A program made the translations under genes and the position numbers. Below are positions 1 to 5,963 of a stretch of 7,815 bases of DNA, one piece after another. The notes beneath the pieces were generated by a model that searched no databases, had not been told where the DNA came from, and was given only the letters and a program-made list of their open reading frames with translations. The DNA lies in NCBI GenBank assembly GCA_050693875.1, contig JBOGWP010000207.1, positions 1 through 7,815 of the forward strand. The letters run 5' to 3'. This stretch comes from JBOGWP01 sp050693875. Its GTDB lineage: Bacteria > Actinomycetota > CADDZG01 > JAHWKV01 > JBOGWP01. The number at the start of each line of letters is the position of its first letter. The stretch's first letter is position 1.

Positions 1-127
1 ACACCGACACCATGGCTGACCGGGGGAACTTCGACGGGATGGTCAGCGAGAGGCGGGGACTTCTACATGGCCACCAGTGGGTACCTCGTTGTGGCCACCA
101 CTGGATACTTTTTCATGGCCACGGACA
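1..127. mobile_element. Probable terminus of an IS21-type insertion sequence (transposase outside the window)
   Basis: The core TGGCCA recurs at 68, 92 and 116, exactly 24 bp apart, in similar contexts (a GGGAC/GGTAC/GATAC step, a T-rich stretch, then TGGCCAC). Two looser copies, ATGGTCA near 39 and ATGGCTGA near 12, precede them. The block stops at ACGGACA (121-127), so the inward-reading strand begins TGTCCGTGGCC. IS21-family elements are known for terminal TG...CA ends with several internal repeats of this kind, and that is the basis of the call. The transposase and helper genes would lie to the left, outside the window, and no part of them is recognisable here. The boundary lies only about 22 bp from the 3' end of a tRNA-like sequence. 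The other end of the element and any target duplication cannot be seen. Confidence 0.45.
68..121. repeat. Short direct repeats with a 24-bp period
   Basis: Three copies of a unit with core TGGCCA(C) occur at 68, 92 and 116. The first two also share the longer stretch GTGGCCACCA or ATGGCCACCA, followed by G/C-TGG. The spacing is exactly 24 bp both times. They are interpreted as the internal binding repeats of the insertion-sequence end described for 1-127. Confidence 0.6.
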
Positions 128-149
128 GAACCTCGCGCAGTGGGGCTGT

Positions 150-192
150 TGGTGGGGCGGGCTGGACTCGAACGACGGATTATGAGCCCGCT
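150..192 (-). tRNA. tRNA-like 3' half with CAT anticodon, T-arm defective (damaged or mis-assembled tRNA-Met/Ile2)
   Basis: On the minus strand the anticodon loop CTCATAA (186-180, anticodon CAT at 184-182) is closed by a 5-bp stem, GCGGG with TCCGT (two G-U pairs). The T loop TTCGAGT (172-166) follows, then the T-stem 3' strand CCAGC, the acceptor 3' strand CCGCCCC, discriminator A and an encoded CCA (152-150). Only two bases (174-173) separate the anticodon stem from the T loop. The variable region and the 5' strand of the T stem, expected to be about 10 nt ending in GCTGG, are therefore missing. To the 5' side an AGCTCA-like D-arm start lies near 229-224, but the D loop would be far too long and no GGGGCGG acceptor strand is found. 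It is either a tRNA remnant next to a mobile element or a gene hit by deletions in the sequence. As written it could not fold into a functional tRNA. Confidence 0.42.
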
Positions 193-381
193 CCTCGGAC
201 CATATCCACGCTTCGGGAGGGTTGAGCTTGCCACCACGCTTGCGGGCTCGGCGGTTCCACCTCTCGCTTGTCGAGCGGACGTTCGCTCCGAGCCCGATCG
301 CGAAACGGCGGTCGAGGTGGTGGTCGCCTTGGAGCCGTCGTCTCGTCCGAGAACCCCTGACCCCTCAGCACTGCCTGCCAT
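193..381. other. Non-coding stretch downstream of the sigma factor, with a 9-bp inverted repeat
   Basis: No credible reading frame is seen here; the frames that stay open are compositional. CGGGCTCGG (243-251) and CCGAGCCCG (288-296) form a perfect 9-bp inverted repeat with a 36-nt spacer. A smaller GAGCG/CGCTC pair (273-277 and 284-288) nests inside. The structure could act as a transcription end or a folded RNA downstream of the sigma-factor stop at 382. There is no T-tract to support a classical terminator. Confidence 0.3.
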
Positions 382-1431
382 TCAATCGAAGAAGTCGCAG
401 AGGCGGTGCGAGCGGGACGGGTGTCGGAGCTTGGCGAGCGCCATCGCCTCGACCATTCGGATGCGCTCCCGGCTCACGTCGAATTCTCGACCTATCTGCT
501 CGAGGGTGTGCTCGACCCCGTCCCGCAGCCCGAACCGAAGGATGATCACCGCCCTCTCGAGCTCGCTGAGCGAATCCAGCGCCGCCTCGATCTCCCTCTG
601 CAGGGGGACAACGCAGGCCGCGCCGAGCGGGGAGGTAGCGGCGGGATCCTCGAGCAGGTCCCGGAGGAGTACGTTGTGGGACTCGCCGGCCGGGACGTCG
701 AGGGAGTCGGGTTCCCACGCAATGGCAAACAGCCGGGCGAGCTTGTCCGGGTCGATGTGTACCTCCCGAGCAAGCTCGCTGAGCTCGGGATCCCGTCCGA
801 GGTCCTGGACGAGCCGGTTGCGCGTCACCAGGACTTCCCCGAGAGTCGCGATGACGTGGACCGGGAGCCGGATGGTGCGTCCCCGGTTCGCGGTCGCCCG
901 GGTGATTCCCTGGCGGATCCACCAGATGGCATAGCTTGAGAACTTGTAGCCTCTGACAGGGTCGAAACGCTCGGTCGCACGCATGAGTCCGATGTTGCCC
1001 TCCTGGATGAGGTCGAGGAGGGGGAGACCCTTTCTCACGTGACGCCGAGCAACGGAGACGACCCGACGAAGGTTCGACTCGATCAGCCTCGCCCGTGCCC
1101 GAAGGCCCTCCCGCTCGATCTGTCGGCAGGTCTCCGCAGCGCCCCTGCGGGAAGGTCCCCTCGCGGGCACCACCCCGGCCCGGCGTGCCAGCTCGGCCGC
1201 AGACCCAAATCCAGGTCACCGCTCTCGATCATCGCCGCCGCCACCCGTCCCTCCTGCATCCTCGTGGCGAGGTCAATCTCTCCTTCCGGGGGTGAGCAGC
1301 GGGATCCTCGTCATCTGGGAGAGGTACAGGTCGAGGGGTTCGGCGGAGACCTGTCCACCGGGGACCGTCGAGGCGGCCGCCCCGCGGGTTCGGGCTGGGG
1401 AATAAGGACGGCCGGCGGTGGGGTGCGCCAT
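382..1431 (-). CDS. RpoD-type (group 1/2) RNA polymerase sigma factor, frame broken near its N-terminus
   Basis: The protein directs RNA polymerase to promoters of the -35/-10 class. From 1173 to 382 one open frame carries region 2 (PLLDLIQEGNIGLMRA, then RGYKFSSYAIWWIRQGITRA), region 3 with its PEL/HID helix, and region 4 (LSELERAVIILRFGL, then TLEQIGREFDVSRERIRMVE), ending in LRHPSRS...FFD as in RpoD-like proteins. The N-terminal part is in two other frames. Region 1.2 (EPLDLYLSQMTRIPLLTP) reads from ATG 1431 to the G5 run at 1288-1292. Then EGEIDLATRMQEGRVAAAMI reads in a second frame until about 1200, where AAELARRAGVVPARG joins the main frame. Dropping one base at the homopolymer and adding one near 1200 gives about 349 aa, normal for the family. 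The start at 1431 has no strong ribosome site. It overlaps a TGA by one base (TGATG), which suggests coupling to the upstream oxidoreductase gene. The role is certain to family level; essential versus alternative sigma cannot be decided. Confidence 0.85.
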
Positions 1432-1432
1432 C

Positions 1433-1820
1433 AGCCGAGGCCCGAGAAGCGAAGCAGCCGCAACCAGCGTCACCCGTCCCGCACCGGGCTCGTCCCAAGG
1501 AAAGATCCCTCCTACTTCGAGACGAGTGACGCGATGACGTCGTCGGCCCCCTCCTCGTGGAGCGAGGCGATGCCGCGGATCTGGAGGTACCGGTAGGGGT
1601 ACTCGGGGTCCAGAATGGAGACCGCCACTCGCGGATCCCGCCGCAGATTCCGATACTTCTGGCGGCTCGTCAGGGTGCTGAGGAGGAGGTGCGCGCCGTC
1701 CCAGCGGTACCACATCGGGGTCGAGTGCGGAGTGCCGTCGAGCCCGTTGGTGGCGAGATGAGCAAAGCGTCTTCCCTCGAGCAGGTCGCGGTGGCTTTCC
1801 GGCGGCACGAGCGTCTTCAC
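1433..1820 (-). CDS. PPOX-class (split-barrel) flavin/F420-dependent oxidoreductase, frame broken near its C-terminus
   Basis: The frame reads VKTLVPPESHRDLLEG, RRFAHLATNGLDGTPHSTPM, WYRWDGAHLLLSTLTSRQKY, RNLRRDPRVAVSILDPEYPY and RYLQIRGIASL. These match the pyridoxamine-5'-phosphate-oxidase-like split-barrel fold: a first strand FAHLATN, the GTPHSTPMWY strand pair, K-x-RNL-RDPRVAVS and a RY-x-IRG strand. This order is typical of the F420/FMN-dependent enzymes of high-GC bacteria. The substrate is unknown. The start is GTG 1820, with ribosome site GGTGAGG (1832-1826) five bases upstream. It lies 7 nt after the stop of the NuoF-like gene, so the two are co-transcribed. The frame hits TAG at 1514. 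Family-like sequence (GGIFPWDEPGAGRVTLV) resumes in another frame just after, which matches the usual tail of the fold. A TGA at 1433-1431 in the original frame is the likely true stop. About 130 aa after correction. Confidence 0.75.
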
Positions 1821-1825
1821 CGATG

Positions 1826-1832
1826 CCTCACC
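1826..1832 (-). promoter_or_regulatory. Ribosome binding site of the PPOX-class gene
   Basis: GGTGAGG on the minus strand, 5 nt before GTG 1820. It fixes the GTG start against a longer open frame reaching back to 1985. It overlaps the stop codon (1830-1828) of the upstream NuoF-like gene. Confidence 0.6.
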
Positions 1833-3192
1833 CAATCGCTTCGTCGTAGGTCCAGTCCGGACGCTTGCGCGCATAGCGTCGGTCGTAGCCGAACTGGCCC
1901 GTCGCCCCGTCGAAGTCGACCAGCTTCGGCAGGAGAGTCTCTCGAGGGAGCGGGCACGGGCCTTCGAGGTGCGCGGCGATCTCACCCACGAACACCCGGA
2001 CCACGCTCTGGACGAGCACCGATGCCGCGGTGGGGATGTAGCAGCGCTGGCCGTCGGTCACGAGGCGACACCGCCGCAGGATCTCCTCGACGTGACCTTC
2101 CGACCCGTTGCCGCGGTCGATGTCTTCGAGGAGATCCGTGATGTGGTCCGAGTGGCGCTTGCAGGGAACGCATTGGGCGCAGGACTCGATGTGGAGGAAG
2201 CGCGAGAACATCGCGGCGATCCGCACCATGCAGGCGGTGTCGTCGTAGACGGCAAACCCGCCGACCCGAGTCCTGTTCCGATGGCGGCCATCGAGTTGAA
2301 ATCGGCGTCTCGAAGTGCGCCGGAGTCAGGACGGCGTTGGAGGCGCCGGGGATCGCCGCCTTGAACGAGCGGCCGGGCTGAGGACCACCGGCGTAGTCGT
2401 GGAGAAGGCTCGTGAGGCTCGTCCCGAGCGGCAGCTCGAAGACCCCGGGCTGAACGACGTCGCCCCCGACCGTGAAGATCATCTCCCCGGGGAGCCCTCG
2501 GTTGCGAACCACTCCGCTCCATGGCGGACGATCCCGGGCACGTTGCACAGCGTTTCGACGTTGTTGACGATCGCGGGGGAGGGATGATCTGGTCCGGCGA
2601 GGATGCATGTAGGGCGGGAGAATCCGCGGCATGGGGTCACGACCCTCGATGACCTCGAGCAGGGCCCGCTCCTTACCGAATAGGTACTCGTCCGGGCCCA
2701 GCCGGAGCTGCACCGGCACCGGTCCGGTCAGGCCGGCCTCGCTCATCTCATGCAGTGCGCGGGCGAGGGCGTCCCACCTCGGTTGCGAAGCTTGCCTTGA
2801 GCGCGATGAACACCGCGTTCGCCCCCGCGGCGTGGGCGGCGATGGCGGCCCCTTCGAGCAGGAGATAGGGGTTTCGACGCATGAGCAGACGATCCTTGAA
2901 GGCTCCCCCTCGGCGCCGTTGCAGCAGACGTACTTCGGGGCGTGATCGTCGGACCGGAGCGCTTCCCACTTTACTCCGGTCGGGAACCCAGCTCCGCCCC
3001 TCCCTCGCAGCCCCGAGGCCTTGTCCATCGCCGAAACCTCGACCGGCGACAGCTCCAATGCGATCGCCAGGCCGTTCCCGCCGCCTTGTGCGAGATATTC
3101 GTCGAGCGAACGAACCGCCCGACCCGGAAGGATTCGCCCCGCGTGAACCGCTCGACCAGGTCCTTGCTCGTGAGCTTCCGGCTCCGAGGCAT
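1828..3192 (-). CDS. NuoF-like NADH:acceptor flavoprotein (51-kDa complex I subunit family, probably not part of complex I)
   Basis: By family, this protein binds FMN and NADH and passes electrons to an N3-type 4Fe-4S cluster. Pieces in order: an N-terminal segment from ATG 3192 (MPRSRKLTSKDLVERFTRGE); SLDEYLAQGGGNGLAIALEL; the FMN loop SGLRGRGGAGFPTGVKW; the NADH loop NGAEGEPS then FKDRLLMRRNPYLLLEG; GPDEYLFGKERALLEVIEG; VNNVETLCNVPGIVRHGAEW; an SLBB part (TVGGDVVQPGVFELPLGTS); DFNSMAAIGTGLGSAG; and the cluster site ESCAQCVPCK with a fourth Cys in DGQRCYIPTA. The pieces alternate between frames, with breaks near 3105, 2905, 2773, 2603, 2490, 2300 and 2256, several beside G/C runs. Corrected length is about 454 aa, normal for NuoF. 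NGAEGEP and FGKE replace the canonical NADEGEP and CGEE, and no nuoE or nuoG is adjacent, so it is probably a stand-alone relative. It leads the block with the PPOX and sigma genes. The start is uncertain because no strong ribosome site precedes it. Confidence 0.82.
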
Positions 3193-3717
3193 CGCGGCGT
3201 CGTGGGGCGCCCGTGGTCAGAAGCCGCTCACCACCCGGTTCGCCCCCGCCATCGGTGCATTGAACCCAGATCGCCCCGGCTGCTCCATTCCCCCGGGGGC
3301 GGGAAAAGGGGGAGAAGTTCCCGGGAGGAGATTCTGCGACGCCAGACTGAGGGCTCCCCCCGTGCGGGTCACACGGCTGCGGAGGTCGAATCACCCCCGG
3401 GGGGAGGCGGGAGCGTTGCTATACGCTCGTCGAAGCTCGTGCCCCCCGACGAAACCGGCCGTGGCATCGCTCGTGGGGGCGATGAACCTGCGTACCGTCC
3501 CCGCTCGCTCAGCCACCTCGCCAGGCTCTCGTGTCGGCCCTTGCGGCCGGAAAGGCACGCTTGACGAATCCTCTGCGCGGGCGGCGATCGAGGAGGTCAC
3601 GCCCGAATCAGGGGACGATCTCCTGACCGGCGTGGGGGTGGGCCAGCTCGGGCCAGGTCCGTTGTCCGTGGCCGAGGATGGGATCGGTCCTGTACCAGGC
3701 ACGACCCCGGGTGTCCG
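3193..3717. other. Intergenic region upstream of the NuoF-like gene; no convincing gene
   Basis: Open frames exist on both strands but show only Pro/Arg/Ser-rich compositional sequence with no recognisable motif. A minus-strand frame from about 3600 to 3391 is the least unlikely, but I cannot support it. Two perfect C5G5 palindromes sit at 3290-3299 and 3394-3403, each followed by a CGGGA or GGCGGGA sequence. A minus-strand TATAGC at 3424-3419 could be a -10 element for the downstream block, but no good -35 is seen at the right distance. Confidence 0.35.
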
Positions 3718-3720
3718 CGC

Positions 3721-3740
3721 GGGGACCTTCGCAGGTCCCC
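3721..3740 (-). terminator. Perfect 8-bp hairpin just after the histidine kinase stop codon
   Basis: GGGGACCT (3721-3728), a TCGC loop and AGGTCCCC (3733-3740) form a perfect 8-bp GC-rich stem with a four-base loop. The stem begins 4 nt beyond the kinase stop codon at 3745. No U-tract follows on the minus strand. Hairpins without a U-tract are common transcription ends in high-GC bacteria, so a terminator or mRNA 3'-stabilising stem is the likely role. Confidence 0.5.
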
Positions 3741-3744
3741 GGTC

Positions 3745-4791
3745 TCAGCTCGTCGCGCCGGACTGGGTCCGAGCGGACTCCGAGATCGACCGATCCTCGA
3801 GCGGGAGTCCGACCGAGATCCGTGCCCCCTGACCGATCTCCGAGTCGATGCGGAACCACCCCCCCAGGCTTTCGGCCCGCTCGCCGATCCCCGCGAGACC
3901 AAACGACATGTCCGGCCGGGCTCGCCGGTACTGCTCGGCGTCGAAGCCCTTGCCGTCGTCGGTGATGACGATGCGGATTTCCCCGTCTTCCGACGCGATC
4001 CCAAGCTCGACGCGGTGAGCCTTGGCGTGCTTGCGCACGTTGTGGAGCAGCTCCTGGCTGATCCGGTAGGTGGCCTGCTCGGTCTCCGGCGGGATCGGCC
4101 CCTCGAGCGTGCAGGCCACGACCACCTCGACCTCGGGCGGGAACACGCGGTGAGCCAGCACGTCGATCGCTCGGGCGAGGCCCAGCTCGTCGAGGGGGCC
4201 GGGACGGAGGGCGTAGATGACCGTGCGCGACTCCTTCATGGCTTCGTCGAGGATCTCCTTCGCCGCCTTGAGCTCCGCACGAGCCGCGGCCTGCTCGCCC
4301 ACGAAGCGGCGCTCGCAGGCCTGCAACCGGTACCAGAGCGAGATCAGGTGCTGGGCCAGCCCATCGTGCATATCGGCAGCCATACGGAGCCGTTCCCGCT
4401 CCTGGGCCCGGACCGTCCGCTCCGCTTCCATCGCTCGCAGGAGGTCGCGCAGGCTCACGATGCCGGCCAGTGCACCCCCGGTGAGAACCGGCAGGTGCCG
4501 AAAGCCCCGATCGAGCATGAGTTGCGCCGCCTGCGAGATCTCCAGACCTGGTGCGATGGAGACCGGGTCCGGGGTCATGCAGACCTCGACCGTGGCCTCC
4601 CAGGGCGCCAACCCCTTGGAGGCGGCCCGCAAAAGGTCGCGCTCTGTGAGGATGCCGATGACGTCGTCGCCGGCGACGACGACGACGCCGCCGACGCGCC
4701 GCGCGCTCATCGCGCTCGCGGCCGTTTGCAGGGTTGCGCTGGGCGCGATCGTGAGCACATCGCGACTCATGTATCGCTCGATCGGCGGCAA
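3745..4791 (-). CDS. Soluble sensor histidine kinase with an N-terminal CBS-domain pair (NarL/UhpB-type HisKA_3)
   Basis: Uninterrupted 348-aa protein. Residues 1-57 and 66-120 are two CBS domains, each ending in the same pattern (GILTERDLLRA and GIVSLRDLLRA). CBS pairs bind adenine nucleotides or related ligands, so this should be the sensory module. The HisKA_3 dimerisation helix follows, with H-box ADMHDGLAQHL (phospho-acceptor His142) and ALRPGPLDELGLARAI near 194-209. The ATPase domain has the N box QELLHNVRKHA (Asn251), the G1 box DDGKGFD (278-284) and GLAGIGERAESLGG (298-311). There is no signal peptide or membrane segment, so it should sense a cytoplasmic signal. The start is TTG at 4791, because the first CBS strand (IERYMSRDVLTI) begins before the alternative ATG at 4770. 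A purine-rich GGGGAAGG lies about 13 nt upstream and GAAG about 6 nt upstream. No response regulator gene is adjacent. Confidence 0.9.
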   Translation of the reverse strand: MPPIERYMSRDVLTIAPSATLQTAASAMSARRVGGVVVVAGDDVIGILTERDLLRAASKGLAPWEATVEVCMTPDPVSIAPGLEISQAAQLMLDRGFRHLPVLTGGALAGIVSLRDLLRAMEAERTVRAQERERLRMAADMHDGLAQHLISLWYRLQACERRFVGEQAAARAELKAAKEILDEAMKESRTVIYALRPGPLDELGLARAIDVLAHRVFPPEVEVVVACTLEGPIPPETEQATYRISQELLHNVRKHAKAHRVELGIASEDGEIRIVITDDGKGFDAEQYRRARPDMSFGLAGIGERAESLGGWFRIDSEIGQGARISVGLPLEDRSISESARTQSGATS

Positions 4792-4989
4792 GTGAGTCTT
4801 CGCGCCTTCCCCTTCTCGCCCCGCCCCGATGGGTGAGCGTCAATCTACCTTTCTGGTGTTCCCCGTGGAAGCGCTTGGCGTTGACCCGAGGCGTGGGAGT
4901 GAGGGCCTTCGGCGTTCGAATGCTACGGCGACTGACCGCGGGCCGACTCGGGCCCGGCCGTCGCGGAGAACCATGTTCCGCGGCACGGG

Positions 4990-5545
4990 CTCACGATGGT
5001 GGCGACCCACAGGGGTGAGCGGCAGGACGGAGGGGCGCCACCCAGTGGATGAGGGCCCACCCCACCCGCGGGCCGTCCCCGAATCCGGCCAAAGGGGGAG
5101 TGGTCGCTTTCCGGACCTCCATCGCCAGGTTGGTCGAGTAGAACTCCGCCATCAGGGCGTGGATCCTCTCCACCAGTTTGCCCGAGGCGGTCTCTTCGAT
5201 GTTCTCGCTGACCGAGCACTCTTTGCACCCCCTATTTCCGCAACGCCGCCCGGATGGCGATGTGGTCCTCGATGTTTCGTGCCAGACGGTCGATCTTGTG
5301 CTCACCACCGCCCGACTTCGCCCTGGGCGGCACGGGCGAGCATCGCCTTCAACATCGGGCGATCGGCGGATCGTGCCGACTCCCCGGCGTCGACGAACTC
5401 CTCAGCGACGTTCCAGTCCCGGTCCCGGTCCGCGACGTAATCGGAGGCAGGCCTCCCGCTGGGCGGGGGATGGAGTACCCCTCGGCCGAGTCCCCCTTCT
5501 CCGCCTGCTCTTCGTCGACACCCTGAGGTAGACCAACACGTTCAT
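4990..5545 (-). pseudogene. N-terminal part of a serine recombinase, frameshifted and truncated
   Basis: ATG 5545 begins MNVLVYLRVST, the catalytic-serine strand of serine recombinases (Y-x-R-V-S-T). With single-base corrections it continues EEQAEKGDSAEGYSIP, AQREACL, DRDWNVAEEFVDAGESA, RSADRPMLKAMLARAAQGEV, HKIDRLARNIEDHIAIRAAL, SENIEETASGKLVERIHALM and AEFYSTNLAMEVRKA, the standard order including the long E helix. Frame breaks lie near 5514, 5463, 5436, 5312 and 5226, and an in-frame TAG occurs at 5230-5228. After LAMEVRKA (about 5107) only weak similarity remains (a GGAP step near 5035). The large DNA-binding C-terminus is absent before the kinase gene at 4791. The protein would cut and rejoin DNA at attachment sites, but this copy lacks most of its DNA-binding part. 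The 3' boundary is uncertain. The ATG overlaps the stop of the upstream piece (ATGA). Confidence 0.72.
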
Positions 5546-5900
5546 GCCGCCTGCTCCTCCCGTTCCTCCTCCACGTGGTCCTCGGCGAGCAGCGCCGGCG
5601 GCAGGTCCACCAGCGCCGCCGCCAGGGGGCGCAGCGACCCGGGCTCGGATTCTTGCGGCTCCTCTCGCCCATCTCCTCGAGATGCTTCAGGGCCTTGTCG
5701 GCCTCTCGACCTCGGTGATGACCGCAGAGAGCTCTTTCTCGAGTTTCGGGCGGGCGGCCCGTGAGCGTCGCTCGGCAACGAGCTGTGGCCTGCAAAAGGA
5801 GCTCGGGTCAGTCGAGCGTGGACAGCAAGCTGTCGACCACGCGCGTCTCCAACTCGTCCGCCCGCGCCGGGTGGTGGTCGTCCCCGCATGCGCCCGATCT
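5542..5900 (-). pseudogene. C-terminal coiled-coil fragment, probably of another serine recombinase
   Basis: Reading minus strand with frame changes gives ADELETRVVDSLLSTLD, a TGA, PELLLQATA, LVAERRSRAARPKLEKELSA, VITEVER, ADKALKHLEEMGERS and LRPLAAALVDLPPALLAEDH, then EEEREEQAA and TGA at 5544-5542. A step like ADELE...V...L.DPELL followed by LVAERR and a charged leucine-rich helix is what follows the zinc ribbon in large serine recombinases. It sits next to a recombinase N-terminus, which supports that reading. The upstream body of such a protein is missing: only about 60 bp separate this piece from the laccase gene stop. It is either a remnant of a tandem recombinase pair or a rearranged part of the same gene. 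Identity is inferred from pattern only. Confidence 0.4.
5554..5560 (-). promoter_or_regulatory. Ribosome binding site of the serine recombinase
   Basis: GGAGGAG on the minus strand with an 8-nt spacer to ATG 5545. It lies inside the end of the preceding reading frame, consistent with translational coupling. Confidence 0.6.
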
Positions 5901-5902
5901 AC

Positions 5903-5934
5903 ATTGTTCACTTGGAGGATTGTTCACTTGGAGG
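5903..5934. repeat. Perfect 16-bp tandem duplication
   Basis: ATTGTTCACTTGGAGG occurs twice back to back (5903-5918 and 5919-5934) without a mismatch. The unit is clearly less GC-rich than its surroundings. It lies between the laccase gene stop (5964) and the first recombinase-like residues (about 5900), at what looks like a junction. It may be a scar, a short attachment-type sequence or an assembly duplication. Confidence 0.8.
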
Positions 5935-5963
5935 CGGGCAACAGCCTGTACGAAGGCGGGCGG

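Noticed and set aside
77..934. Plus-strand open frame across the insertion-sequence end and sigma gene
   Set aside because: Antisense to the sigma factor, Ser/Arg-rich, with no motif; typical of high-GC DNA.
1828..3192. Programmed ribosomal frameshifting in the NuoF-like gene
   Set aside because: Seven breaks in one gene, without slippery heptamers or shared structures, cannot be programmed. Indel error is simpler.
1828..3192. Part of a nuo (complex I) operon
   Set aside because: No nuoE, nuoG or other complex I gene is adjacent, and key nucleotide-site residues differ from canonical NuoF.
2942..3832. Plus-strand 296-codon frame
   Set aside because: It covers the NuoF-like gene antisense and the intergenic region, and its composition is skewed without recognisable motifs.
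3608..4843. Minus-strand 411-codon frame overlapping the histidine kinase
   Set aside because: A different frame from the kinase, giving Arg/Gly/Pro-rich sequence. The kinase frame contains all catalytic boxes.
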